Positions 8,296 through 17,278 of a DNA stretch of 37,665 nt are shown here, in pieces. The stretch's first letter is position 1. Each line of letters opens with the position of its first letter. The DNA lies in the NCBI GenBank assembly GCA_937926785.1, contig CALBBQ010000060.1, forward strand, positions 1 through 37,665, given 5' to 3'. Both the position numbers and the translations under genes were made by a program. The notes below the pieces were generated by a model. It made no database searches. It saw nothing but the letters and a program-made list of their open reading frames with translations, and was not told where the DNA came from. The DNA comes from an uncultured Bacteroidales bacterium. GTDB lineage: Bacteria > Bacteroidota > Bacteroidia > Bacteroidales > Tenuifilaceae.

Positions 8296-8742
8296 CTACA
8301 TGGTTCCAACCATTGAGAGCAAGCCTACTGCCAGGCCGGCTTTGCCGTCCCTAAAGGAGTAAACCAGGTGGTATGCCCCTGTTTTTGTGCAAACCCAGTC
8401 AATGTAGGGATAATCCTTACCGGTAGCAACAATGTATGTTGTAGCCAGCTGGCGGTTGTTATCAAATAGCTGAAGAATAACTTTACCCTCAAAATCTTTT
8501 GAATTGCACACCGAGAAGCGGTACTTTACATCCTTTTTAAGAACTATAGGGAAGCGCTGTACTGGTGGGGGATCGCCGGCATCGAGCTTGATTCGAAAAT
8601 CCTTCAGGTATTCCGCGTCGCCTGCAATCATGGTGCATATCTGCACCAGCTCCTCTTCAGATTGAGCTTTGGCGCTTTTACCAAAGTACGAAACGCCAAC
8701 CATTACAAGTACTAATGCAAAAAATATCTTTTTCATAGCCAA
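8296..8742 (-). CDS. Small secreted protein of unknown function, last gene of the signalling operon
   Basis: I do not recognise a family. The 148-residue product has a clear Sec signal peptide (KKIFFALVLVMVGVSYF, likely cut after AKA at 26). The mature part has three Cys (in QICTMI, SVCNSKDF and DWVCTKTG), alternates polar and hydrophobic stretches like a small beta-sandwich, and ends in a glycine-rich hydrophobic tail (AGLAVGLLSMVGTM). ATG at 8742 or 8736 (MKK) are both possible. It begins 7 nt after the lipoprotein gene, so both should be made together with the ABC transporter upstream. An envelope accessory of that transporter is possible, but this is inference from position. Confidence 0.7.
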   Translation of the reverse strand: MAMKKIFFALVLVMVGVSYFGKSAKAQSEEELVQICTMIAGDAEYLKDFRIKLDAGDPPPVQRFPIVLKKDVKYRFSVCNSKDFEGKVILQLFDNNRQLATTYIVATGKDYPYIDWVCTKTGAYHLVYSFRDGKAGLAVGLLSMVGTM

Positions 8743-8749
8743 AAATTTC

Positions 8750-9676
8750 TTACTGTTTTAAAAGTTTTGATCGTAACTGCTGGATACCATCAATAAGCTG
8801 TTTGTATAGTTCATCGTCCATCTCAATGATCTGCTTATCGGTCTGCTTAAACGTAACTACGCCATTTTCCTCAACCATTTCGGGTTCTCCAACCTCATAG
8901 GTTATGCGAACCTTTTCGTAAAGTTGTTTAACAGGTTCAATATCATTGATTAGCTTAGCCATGCTGGGGTCTCTTTCGTAAACCTTCAGCAGGGCAAGCA
9001 GGAAGTTCAGGATAGTTTTCTGCTCGCCAATGGTTTCCCGAATCCGGGGGTGGGTGCTGATTTGTGCCACACGCGACGAAAGGTAAGCCCCTTCCACCCA
9101 AACGCCGGCAACTATCACCGCGCTAAGCATGGAGCGGTTTGTCTCGGCCAGGTAGGTATCAATCCGGTTAAAGCTTTGCTGAGAAATCAAAATTAACGAG
9201 TCGAGGTTTTCGTTGTTAGTTGCTAGCCGTTTTAGGGTGCTGAAGTCAAAAAACTGACCAACCTGGATATCGTCGGCAAGACGTTTGATGACGGAGATGT
9301 AATCAACCACAAACGAGGTTTTTTCATACATGTTCAGATAACCCAGGTCGCAACCGTACAAGCCTAGTGCAAAGGCTTTCTCAAAGTTGGTGTTAAAATT
9401 TTCGGCATGCTTGGTGTTGGCCAAGAAGTTCTTGTTGAAAGGTATCTTTAAACCCTTTATGAGTGCAGCTGTTTCTACAGGTGAAGAGATGTTTTGCATC
9501 ATCTGCTCGGTAACCGCTTTACCCACCTGGGGTGGGGTGTAGTTAACCACAGAATCGGGTACAACCAGGTCTTCACTCAAGTCAACATCTTGTTTTTTGC
9601 ATGAATTACAAGATGATAGGATTTGGCTAAGCGCTGTGAATGCAATTAAAAGGTATATATACAACTTCTTTCTCAT
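8750..9676 (-). CDS. Lipoprotein of unknown function in the signalling operon
   Basis: The 308-residue product starts with a lipoprotein signal (hydrophobic run to LSSC, lipidated Cys23, followed by Asn, Ser, Cys). The rest is rich in predicted helix and carries no motif I know; the stretch around 190-210 (SAVIVAGVWVEGAYLSSRV) is hydrophobic but lies within a helical, likely globular, region. Residue +2 is Asn, not the Asp of classic inner-membrane retention, and there is no long acidic surface-export signal. It lies 51 nt after the ABC transporter and 7 nt before the small secreted protein, so it is probably an envelope partner of one of them. Confidence 0.75.
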   Translation of the reverse strand: MRKKLYIYLLIAFTALSQILSSCNSCKKQDVDLSEDLVVPDSVVNYTPPQVGKAVTEQMMQNISSPVETAALIKGLKIPFNKNFLANTKHAENFNTNFEKAFALGLYGCDLGYLNMYEKTSFVVDYISVIKRLADDIQVGQFFDFSTLKRLATNNENLDSLILISQQSFNRIDTYLAETNRSMLSAVIVAGVWVEGAYLSSRVAQISTHPRIRETIGEQKTILNFLLALLKVYERDPSMAKLINDIEPVKQLYEKVRITYEVGEPEMVEENGVVTFKQTDKQIIEMDDELYKQLIDGIQQLRSKLLKQ

Positions 9677-9727
9677 TAGTTTTTTATAATTTTTCTGTAC
9701 TGAATCAGTAAGTAAAGATACAAAAAT

Positions 9728-12700
9728 TTATTTTTTCAGCGCAGGTATTTTAATTTTCCCTAAAAAGTCGATGAGCTTTTTAAGGCTCTCGTAGTAAAGG
9801 GTTATGTAAAGCACAACGGTCATTACCCAAATCACAGTCAGGTTAAACCAAAAGGTATCAAAATATATGCCAAGAAAGTGTTTGCGGGGAGCCAGGAAGT
9901 GGGAGCGGAAATCGAGTTTATGGCGGGGAATAGGATCGCGGTATACGGGATCGTACTGTTGAACAAGTTCGTCGCCGTACTGAAGAATTTTATTCTTCTC
10001 AAAGGCCTTTGTGGCCATATCGGCCAAACTTTCGTTGTGGTATGCCCTACGCTTGGCCTCGTATAGCTCACGGTTGTTGCTTACCAGGTAAGCAATCATG
10101 CGTTCGCGCTTTTGGCTTTGGGTGATGTAGATATCGTTATAGTGAGCTTTTAGCTTTTCCAGGTATTCGAAAATTGCGTAGAGGGTTTCCTCGTCAAACT
10201 TGGAGGGATTAAGCTTATCCAGCTTTTCGAAAGGAATGTTTGGAGCATCAAAGGAGGTTTCGTTTATGATAGCCTTTCGGATGACTGCCAGCCTGTCGGC
10301 TAATTTTTTAGCAGCATCCGGATTATCTTTCTGAGGGAGAATCTCCGATATATCGGTAGCGCGTTTTTCCAGCTCATCGATATAGTAAGTAATCTTATAG
10401 TTGGCGTTGTTGATTACCTTTTCGATATCGTAGAACGTTTTCTGGAATGCATTGTCCTTGTACTGGTGAACTACCAGTGCCTCGTACCCCCACTTGGTGA
10501 TCATGAACTCCGCGATTAGCGGAACACGGTTAAAGCTACCCACGGCGCGGTTAAGCTTCTCAAAGCTGAACATGGCCCCGGAGAGAACCATCATGGGTAT
10601 CATGATGAGCGGAATCACTATGTAGATGGTAATTGCCGAGTTGAACGTGGCCGAGATGTTAAGCCCCAGCATGTTGGCACATACCGCTGTGCTGAATAGC
10701 ACTAACCAGTAATCAACGTACATCCCGCGTATTTCAAGAATACTGTTAGCAATCAGCACAAAGGTTGCGGTTTGAATGGCTGAGAGCAGCAGTAGGATGG
10801 CTATTTTGGAGAAAAGGTAGCTGCTCCGGCTCAGGTTAAGAAACGCTTCGCGTTTAAGGATTTTGCGATCGCGGAAAATCTCCTCGGCGCTTACGGTTAG
10901 CCCAATGAAGAGGGCTACAATCAGAGCCATGAATAGGTATATGGGGATGTTCTCGTTTTCCCGGAAAATATAGATGTTGGAGTTGGGGTCGGCAATGTAA
11001 CGGATTACGTAGGCCAGTATGAAAGACAGAATAGGGGTTTCCAGCAGGTTCAGAACTACGTACTGGGTGTTGCTAACCTTCGATAGCCAGTCGCGTTTGG
11101 TGTAAATCAGGAACTGTTTGATGCGTGAAGGTATGTTCAGAGTTTTAGGAGGTTCTGCGGTTTCGTCGGGGATTGGCGTGTGCTTGATGTTGGTTTGGTA
11201 GAACTCTTCCCATTTCTGAGGCGACACCTTACGGGTTTGGGTGTATCGGCCAAACTCGTCAACCACTCTGGCCTCGATGATGTTGAAGATGAGCTCAGGG
11301 TTCACGTTGCCGCAAACCGGACACTCACCCACATCGCTGTTGATCTGCATGTCGAGGCGTTTGAAATACATCACGGCTTCCACAGGGTTACCGTAGTAAA
11401 TCATGTACCCGCCGGTATCAAGTATCACCATGTTATCGAACATCTTGTAGATATCCGACGAGGGTTGGTGGATGACAACAAAAATCAGCTTTCCCTTGAG
11501 CGTGAGCTCCCTGAGGAGATCCATCACATTCTCAGAGTCGCGCGACGATAGGCCTGAGGTTGGCTCATCAACGAAGAGGATGGATGGTTCGCGAATCAGT
11601 TCCAGCGCAATGTTAAGCCTCTTTCGCTGTCCGCCGGATATCATTTTGTTCAGGGGTGAACCCACTTTGAGGTCTTTCCGCTCCAGCAACCCAAGGTTGG
11701 CCAATGTTTTATCGACCAGGGCAACCAGCTCATCCTCGGTTTTATCCTTAAAGCAGAGCTTTGCGTTGTAGTAAAGATTCTCGAATACCGTGAGTTCCTC
11801 AATCAGCAGGTCATCCTGGGGGATAACTCCAATTACTCCCTCGAGCTTTTCCTTGTCGTTGTGAAGGTCGTAGCCGTTCACCAGCACGCGGCCGGTGGTG
11901 GGTTTTTCAATGCCGGCAAGCACGTTAAGCAGGGTGGTTTTACCAGCGCCGCTGGCACCCATTATGCCCACCAGTTTACCATGACCCTCCGAGAACGAGA
12001 TGTTGCGTAATCCAATATCTCCCGATTTGAACTTAAAGCCAACGTTCTCAACTTTGTAGGAGATGCGAATGGCTGTAGTGTCGGCCAGGAAGTGCGATAC
12101 CACATCGGTGTAGTAAACCGGTTTCCCTTTTGGAAGTTTCAAGGAGCTTCCGCTGGCAAACAGGTAGATACGGCGATTGTGAATGGGTAAACCGTTGAGG
12201 AATATATCTTCGTTCCCGGTGTAACGCAGGAAGTAGAGGTCTTCGCTTTTTATCTGAAGTATGTAGATGTAACCGTCTAGCGCCTCGGCGGCAATATGCT
12301 TACAGTTGCTACCGGTAAACGGTTTATCGTGAATGGTCAGAATGCTCGGTATATCAAGCTCTTCGGGAGAGTTTTTGACCACGAAGTTTTCAATATCGGA
12401 GATTTCCTCCCGGGTAAGCTTAAACACCTCGGCTACCGTGTTGATGATAGCCATTCGTTGCTCGGAGAACTTTCTGTCGGCATTAATCAGTTCGTACAGG
12501 CGAACCAGAACAACTATCTTTTGCTTCTGGGTAAGGGTTTTATTAATTTTTTTGCATATACCCAGAATGCGGACTGAGTCTTTAACTGATGTGAGCTTTC
12601 GTTTCCCCTTTTCTTCATCGTTCTCGGCGGGCTCTTCTTTTTCGAGAAGACCGGCATGCTCATCAAACAGGCGAATGTACTCCTTAACGGCCTCGTCGTT

Positions 12701-12817
12701 GAGCTGTTGGGTGAGGAAATTGATCACATAGTCGCGTTCCTTGAGCTCAACTCCCTCGTCCTGCTTTGCAATAATTGCAAAGAGCTGCATTAACGCTTTG
12801 AGAATCTCCTCACTCAT
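9728..12817 (-). CDS. ABCG-type ABC transporter with N-terminal TerB-like domain and long periplasmic/cytosolic insert
   Basis: The 1029-residue half-transporter has, in order: a TerB-like helical domain (about 1-150; acidic ends AKQDEGVELKE and INADRKFSEQ as in metal-binding TerB folds); a beta-rich region (155-245) placed where related proteins have FHA, but lacking the FHA GR and SxxH residues; an ABC domain with Walker A GASGAGKT (287-294), signature SGGQRKR (394-400), Walker B ILFVDEP (413-419) and switch His450; a CPVC pair (499-502); then ABCG-like membrane helices at about 587-608, 623-643, 667-693, 703-722, 728-750 and a last one at 989-1009. The last two helices are separated by about 240 residues, largely helical and charged. 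Both ATPase motifs are intact. The gene starts 38 nt after siaC. Export of a lipid-like or peptide substrate, gated by the upstream switch, is my inference. Confidence 0.85.
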   Translation of the reverse strand: MSEEILKALMQLFAIIAKQDEGVELKERDYVINFLTQQLNDEAVKEYIRLFDEHAGLLEKEEPAENDEEKGKRKLTSVKDSVRILGICKKINKTLTQKQKIVVLVRLYELINADRKFSEQRMAIINTVAEVFKLTREEISDIENFVVKNSPEELDIPSILTIHDKPFTGSNCKHIAAEALDGYIYILQIKSEDLYFLRYTGNEDIFLNGLPIHNRRIYLFASGSSLKLPKGKPVYYTDVVSHFLADTTAIRISYKVENVGFKFKSGDIGLRNISFSEGHGKLVGIMGASGAGKTTLLNVLAGIEKPTTGRVLVNGYDLHNDKEKLEGVIGVIPQDDLLIEELTVFENLYYNAKLCFKDKTEDELVALVDKTLANLGLLERKDLKVGSPLNKMISGGQRKRLNIALELIREPSILFVDEPTSGLSSRDSENVMDLLRELTLKGKLIFVVIHQPSSDIYKMFDNMVILDTGGYMIYYGNPVEAVMYFKRLDMQINSDVGECPVCGNVNPELIFNIIEARVVDEFGRYTQTRKVSPQKWEEFYQTNIKHTPIPDETAEPPKTLNIPSRIKQFLIYTKRDWLSKVSNTQYVVLNLLETPILSFILAYVIRYIADPNSNIYIFRENENIPIYLFMALIVALFIGLTVSAEEIFRDRKILKREAFLNLSRSSYLFSKIAILLLLSAIQTATFVLIANSILEIRGMYVDYWLVLFSTAVCANMLGLNISATFNSAITIYIVIPLIMIPMMVLSGAMFSFEKLNRAVGSFNRVPLIAEFMITKWGYEALVVHQYKDNAFQKTFYDIEKVINNANYKITYYIDELEKRATDISEILPQKDNPDAAKKLADRLAVIRKAIINETSFDAPNIPFEKLDKLNPSKFDEETLYAIFEYLEKLKAHYNDIYITQSQKRERMIAYLVSNNRELYEAKRRAYHNESLADMATKAFEKNKILQYGDELVQQYDPVYRDPIPRHKLDFRSHFLAPRKHFLGIYFDTFWFNLTVIWVMTVVLYITLYYESLKKLIDFLGKIKIPALKK

Positions 12818-12855
12818 CCGTCACAAATACTATAAGTTGCCAGGAAAATAAACGC

Positions 12856-13239
12856 TTAGCTGAGCGTGTAGCCTACCTGCTCAAAGGGAACATCAACAAT
12901 GTCGGCGTATTCTTCGCCTGCTTCCTGCATATCCTCGTCGTCTTCCGGGTAGTACCATCGAACCAAAACATCATGACCTGCCTCGTGGAGCTGTTCGAGT
13001 TTCATAAGAATGTCCAGTAGCAGCTTGGAGCTTGCGGTGTTGAAGTAAACCAGCTTAAAAGTGAAAATTGTTTTTGGCTTGGGCGAAGCCGAGTACTCAT
13101 CGAGCCACTGCAGGATAGGGTCGTAGAAAGACGTAACATCTTCGGGAAGTGAACGACCCGAAATTTCAAAAATCTCATTTTGAGCATCCAGAATGACGGT
13201 TGGGGTGTCGTCGGTTCCCATTATTTTGATGGTTTCCAT
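12856..13239 (-). CDS. SiaC-family (DUF1987) regulatory phosphoprotein
   Basis: The 127-residue protein matches the SiaC family: METIKI...PTVILDAQNEIFEISGRS and the strand KLVYFNTASSK. In Pseudomonas aeruginosa SiaC is phosphorylated by SiaB on Thr68, dephosphorylated by SiaA, and in its free form activates the diguanylate cyclase SiaD. Here the Thr of NTASS is also residue 68, so the switch site is kept. It lies 10 nt after the SiaB-type kinase. No GGDEF gene occurs in the operon or elsewhere in the window, so the binding partner must be different; the next gene is the ABC transporter. Confidence 0.9.
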   Translation of the reverse strand: METIKIMGTDDTPTVILDAQNEIFEISGRSLPEDVTSFYDPILQWLDEYSASPKPKTIFTFKLVYFNTASSKLLLDILMKLEQLHEAGHDVLVRWYYPEDDEDMQEAGEEYADIVDVPFEQVGYTLS

Positions 13240-13249
13240 ATCGGTAATA

Positions 13250-13825
13250 TTACTCGGTTCTTGAAATAGTTGAAGTTAATACAAAGAAGTGGGTTTCCTC
13301 ATCGATAGGCAGGAAGTGATACTCCAGCTTTCGGCCGGTTTTACGGGCTATGTCGATAAATCCAAGGCCGGCTCCTCCCTTCTCGGAGAGGCGCCCTTCG
13401 CGCATCTGCGTTTTGTAAAGCTGCTTGAGCCCTTCCTTGTCGAGCGAGTTGATGTGATCCAGGATTTTGGATAGTTCCTCAATCTTGGAGTTTTCAATCA
13501 CGTTACCGGTGGTAACGTGGTATTCCTCATCGCCCTTGCTAACCATGAAAATACCACGGCCTGCGAACAGGAAATCGTCTGATCCAAAGCTATCGGCATG
13601 CTTGCTGATGTTTTGCAGGCATTCCACCATTACATGGAAAACCTTTTTCTGAACGGAGTTCGACTCCTCCTCCTTAGCCATGTTCGATTCGGTAAGGGAG
13701 GTGAAGGCTTTGGTGATCTGATGGGTAATCTCACCCTCGTAAACCAGGGTGATCTCATGAGCTTTCATCGACTTGTAGAAGTCGTAGACAAACTCCAGAA
13801 ACCCTCTAATGTTTTTTCTATCCAT
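13250..13825 (-). CDS. SiaB-family protein kinase
   Basis: The 191-residue protein resembles the SiaB threonine kinases, which belong to the GHKL fold used by anti-sigma-factor kinases. An N-box-like VECLQNISKHA (Glu68, Asn72) and a glycine-rich ATP lid KGGAGLGFIDIARKTG (149-164) are visible. Its expected substrate is the SiaC-type protein encoded 10 nt downstream. It lies 39 nt after the phosphatase, so kinase, phosphatase and substrate are adjacent, as in siaABC. The order SiaA-SiaB-SiaC matches Pseudomonas. Confidence 0.9.
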   Translation of the reverse strand: MDRKNIRGFLEFVYDFYKSMKAHEITLVYEGEITHQITKAFTSLTESNMAKEEESNSVQKKVFHVMVECLQNISKHADSFGSDDFLFAGRGIFMVSKGDEEYHVTTGNVIENSKIEELSKILDHINSLDKEGLKQLYKTQMREGRLSEKGGAGLGFIDIARKTGRKLEYHFLPIDEETHFFVLTSTISRTE

Positions 13826-13864
13826 AGCCCGTTAGGTTATATAATTTACAAATATATTACATTT

Positions 13865-16477
13865 TTAAAATTCAATACCAATTAAAAGAATATCGTCAAC
13901 CTGTTTATTATCGCCCTGGTAATCGGTAACGGCCTTGTTGAACACGTCGGCGAGTTCACTAATAGGGGTATTCAGGTTGGTCATAATGATGTCGCGGACA
14001 CTCTGAGCTCCAAACTTCTTCTTTTCGGGGCCGCCTACCTGGTCAACAATTCCATCGGAGAAAAAGAAGACCCTATCGCCGACCTTGTAGTTAATAATGT
14101 AGTTTTCAAACGGTTCTTCGGCTTTTTTGGGGTGTGGAATTCCCCCAATGGCCTTCCGGTTTCCTTTATATTCGGTCATTTCTCCGTTACGAACCAGGTA
14201 AAGGGGCCTGTGGGCACCAGAATACTGTAGCTCTTTAGTTTTGGGGTTGATTTTGCAGAAAGCGATATCCATACCATCGCGGGCATCGGCGTCGGGCCTG
14301 TCCTGTTTAAGGGTTTTGCGTACGCCGTAGTGCAGGTGATCCAGAATTTGGCCAGCGGTGTATGACGAGTCGTGGTCAACCACGTTGTTCAGGATGAAGT
14401 AGCCGATAAACGATAGCAGCGCCCCCGGCACGCCGTGTCCGGTACAGTCCACCGCAGCGATATAGATGTAGTCATCCTTAGTGAAGAACCAGGGAAAATC
14501 GCCACTTACCACATCGCGCGGGTGGTAGTAAATAAACGACTTTGGGAGGTATTGCCTTATGATTCGGTTATTGGGGAGTATGGAGGTTTGGATACGCTGG
14601 GCGTAGTTAATACTTTCGGTGATCTTACGATTTTTCTCCTGAATTTCGCGTTCGGTTCTCTTTTGCTCCGAAATGTCGTGCGATACGAACAGGATGGTTT
14701 CCAGCTCATTCTCGTTAAACTCAGGAATACCAACGATGTGCATCACGGTTTCGCCATGAAGGGAGTTAAAAGTGATTTCGCCCTCATACTTTTCTCGGTT
14801 AACCTTGATGTTCTTAATGGCGTCCTTGATAAACCCCGAAAGTTCCGGGATCGAGTCGAGCGCAGTGATGGTTTGGTTTACCAGTTCGCGGTAGTCGATA
14901 CCCAAGTAGGTTTCCACCATGGGGTTGGCGTAAAAGAATTGTCCGCTGGGGTTCAGGCGCATGATGATGTCGGGAGAATTTTCGGAAAGCGATTGCATTT
15001 TGCTTCGCATGCGCTCTTCCTTCTCGGCCCGTTTGCGCTCCGTAATATCGCGGGAGTTGATAATTATTCCACCAATAGCTGGGTCGTCGAGAAGGTTACG
15101 GCCGGTTACCTCCAGGAAAATCTTTTCGCCATCCTTCTTCATAAAGGTGTACTGAATGGTGATGGCCACTCGTGGATTTTCCAACAGCTGCTCGAACATT
15201 TCGTTGAAGTCGGCTTCGCCTTTGCGGGTTAGTCGATCGAAGTCCTTCCCCGACATCATTTCCTGCGGGGTGTAGCCAAGAATTTTGGTTACGGAGGGGC
15301 TTATGTAGGTTAGCTGTTTTTCGCTGTTGTATATGGAGATGATTTCGGAAGCGTTTTCCAGTAGGGAGTGTAAACGTTTCTGAGCATTTTCCACCTCCTG
15401 GATTTTTGCCTCCAGCTTGCGATTGGAAATTTCCAGCTCCTCCTGGGTGATTTTCATCTCCTCAGCGTTTTGGCGGAGCTCCTCCTCGTTCTCTTTCAGC
15501 TCCTGAGCCATCTGCTGAGCTTCCTGCAGCAGCTTTTCGGTTTTTTGGTTGATGCGAAGGTTAAAAATGGTACGGGCAATAATCTCGCCCACTTCCTTCA
15601 GGAAACGAATGGTTAGTTCGGGAATCTCATCGTCGAGCGAGGCAAACTCAAGCACTCCCTCCAGCTTTTCGTCGGTGATGAGGGGAATGATTAGCAGGCT
15701 TTTCGGTTTCTTATCGCCCAGAATACCGGAGGTGATGGTAACGTAGTCATCGGGCACCTCGGTGCGGTAAATGAACTCACGTTCATAGGCGCATTCGCCT
15801 ATGAGCCCTTCGCCTATGCGAAACTCCTGTTTAACATACTTTCTTCGGTTGTAAGCATAGGTGGCCAGGTTGATGAGCTTTTTCTTCTCATCATCGTAGA
15901 GGTATATTGCGCCTTGAATGGTACGAATGTAGTTGATGAGCTTAACCAGCACATCGTAGGCCAGCTCATCGATATTGTGGTGCAGGCGAAGGATGTAGGA
16001 TATCTCGTCCTTGCCCTTGGTTATCCAGCTTTGCTCGGCTTCTTTTTTCTGGTTGGCCAGCAGGTTATCGCGCATGATAACCAGCGATTTCCCTAGGATA
16101 TCGTCCTCGCCACCTACCTGGAACGGAGCGTTGTAATCGCCTTCGCCAATGCGTTGGGCAAATCGGGCATTCTTTTCGATATCCTCGTCGCGCTGGCGAA
16201 GCTCCTTTTCAAGGAGCAGTATTTTCCTAAAATGGCGGGTTGACTGCAACCAGGTAACGTAGGCTATTACAAAAGGTGCCAGGTTGATGATCCAGTGCAG
16301 GGGGTTGGTTGCATGTAGGGTCACTATCCCCGACAGGTTAAAGGGTATGCCTCTGTAAGAAAGATCAACTAACCAGGCTCCAAGGGGGAATAGCAGGCTA
16401 ATGATGAATGCCAGCGTAACCCTCTGCCGGATTACCTGTTTGCTGTCGGTTGCCGATATTATCCCAAATGAAATCAT
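13865..16477 (-). CDS. Membrane GAF-PAS-PAS-PP2C (SpoIIE-type) phosphatase, SiaA-like
   Basis: The 870-residue protein has two membrane helices (about 20-38, 60-77), a HAMP-like linker (80-140), GAF (about 160-310), a Glu-rich coiled coil (312-370), PAS1 (about 370-480) and PAS2 (about 490-605), and a SpoIIE-type PP2C domain (635-870). The metal-binding residues are in place: Asp660 in VVSGDF, Asp677 in DCTGHG, Asp808 in FSDGIVDQ, and the Asp861-862 pair in VDDILL. Like SiaA it should dephosphorylate the SiaC-type protein, and the GAF/PAS input should decide when. GDFPWFF replaces the usual GDFYWF next to the metal site. It starts 14 nt after the GAF gene and 39 nt before siaB. Confidence 0.9.
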   Translation of the reverse strand: MISFGIISATDSKQVIRQRVTLAFIISLLFPLGAWLVDLSYRGIPFNLSGIVTLHATNPLHWIINLAPFVIAYVTWLQSTRHFRKILLLEKELRQRDEDIEKNARFAQRIGEGDYNAPFQVGGEDDILGKSLVIMRDNLLANQKKEAEQSWITKGKDEISYILRLHHNIDELAYDVLVKLINYIRTIQGAIYLYDDEKKKLINLATYAYNRRKYVKQEFRIGEGLIGECAYEREFIYRTEVPDDYVTITSGILGDKKPKSLLIIPLITDEKLEGVLEFASLDDEIPELTIRFLKEVGEIIARTIFNLRINQKTEKLLQEAQQMAQELKENEEELRQNAEEMKITQEELEISNRKLEAKIQEVENAQKRLHSLLENASEIISIYNSEKQLTYISPSVTKILGYTPQEMMSGKDFDRLTRKGEADFNEMFEQLLENPRVAITIQYTFMKKDGEKIFLEVTGRNLLDDPAIGGIIINSRDITERKRAEKEERMRSKMQSLSENSPDIIMRLNPSGQFFYANPMVETYLGIDYRELVNQTITALDSIPELSGFIKDAIKNIKVNREKYEGEITFNSLHGETVMHIVGIPEFNENELETILFVSHDISEQKRTEREIQEKNRKITESINYAQRIQTSILPNNRIIRQYLPKSFIYYHPRDVVSGDFPWFFTKDDYIYIAAVDCTGHGVPGALLSFIGYFILNNVVDHDSSYTAGQILDHLHYGVRKTLKQDRPDADARDGMDIAFCKINPKTKELQYSGAHRPLYLVRNGEMTEYKGNRKAIGGIPHPKKAEEPFENYIINYKVGDRVFFFSDGIVDQVGGPEKKKFGAQSVRDIIMTNLNTPISELADVFNKAVTDYQGDNKQVDDILLIGIEF

Positions 16478-16491
16478 GCCTGTACGAGTGG

Positions 16492-17274
16492 TTATTGATT
16501 AGTAACGCTAAGTTTTTCTCCGAGTTTACGACCAAGCAGTGTAAATAGTTCTTCGTGTTCCTGTTTAAATTCTTTAAATGATGCTAACTCCAGTATGCCA
16601 ATGGTTTTGCTTTCGGGTGAGATGATTGGGGCTATCATCAGGTGTTTGGGAGAGCCCTTTCCCAGTCCTGAAAGAATGGTGATGTAGCCTTCGGGAATAT
16701 CGTTTAAGTTCAATAGCTTTTGGTTCTTTGCCACCTGCCCGGCAAGGGTTTCACCCTCCGGATACTCGGGTGGTGCAGTTTCGGAGAAGTAGGCGTAACC
16801 CGCTTTAAACTTAAACAATCCTGTTTGGCTATCTTTCAGGTACATCATTCCCTGAACAATTTCTACCGATTTGGAAATATTAGCCAGAAGATTTTCGCCA
16901 TACACAACCAAATCGTCGGTGCTTGCGTTGGGCAACAGGTTGTTGACCCATTGCCCAATATCGATTGTTTCTTTAGTAGCCGAATGGGTTTGGGTTTGCT
17001 TTTGCGACTTGACAAATGATTCGAGCTGCGATTTTAGCGTTTCAATTTGATTTTGCAGACCGGCAATGATGCTGTTTTGTCTGGCAGCAATGATGTAAAA
17101 CCATACACCAAAAAGGAAGGGGGCAAGGCTTAAGACTTTTGCCCACATCGGCAAACCGTTGTCTGATTTCAGGGAGATGTTATGAAGGGAAGCCATCAGT
17201 AAAACAGAGGTAAGCAAAAGCAGCACCAAAACGAGTAAGGGAGTAAACCTGCCTGTTGATTTAGTTGGCCTCAT
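16492..17274 (-). CDS. Membrane-anchored GAF-domain protein
   Basis: The 260-residue product has two transmembrane helices near the N-terminus (about 11-27 and 43-62), a short coiled coil (68-90) and one GAF domain (about 105-255). It has no output domain. The GAF core GETLAGQVAKNQ...DIPEGYITILSG is clearly related to the GAF domains of the two large sensor proteins in the same operon. An ORF extends back to 17337, but this would overlap cheB; the ATG at 17274, 4 nt after the cheB stop, is the better start. It may act as a dimerising input subunit for a partner in the operon; this is inference. Confidence 0.8.
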   Translation of the reverse strand: MRPTKSTGRFTPLLVLVLLLLTSVLLMASLHNISLKSDNGLPMWAKVLSLAPFLFGVWFYIIAARQNSIIAGLQNQIETLKSQLESFVKSQKQTQTHSATKETIDIGQWVNNLLPNASTDDLVVYGENLLANISKSVEIVQGMMYLKDSQTGLFKFKAGYAYFSETAPPEYPEGETLAGQVAKNQKLLNLNDIPEGYITILSGLGKGSPKHLMIAPIISPESKTIGILELASFKEFKQEHEELFTLLGRKLGEKLSVTNQ

Positions 17275-17278
17275 GGTT

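Noticed and set aside
14435..15232. 265-codon open frame on + strand
   Set aside because: It lies wholly antisense to the PAS/PP2C gene, whose domains are clear; composition follows that gene's codon pattern read backwards.
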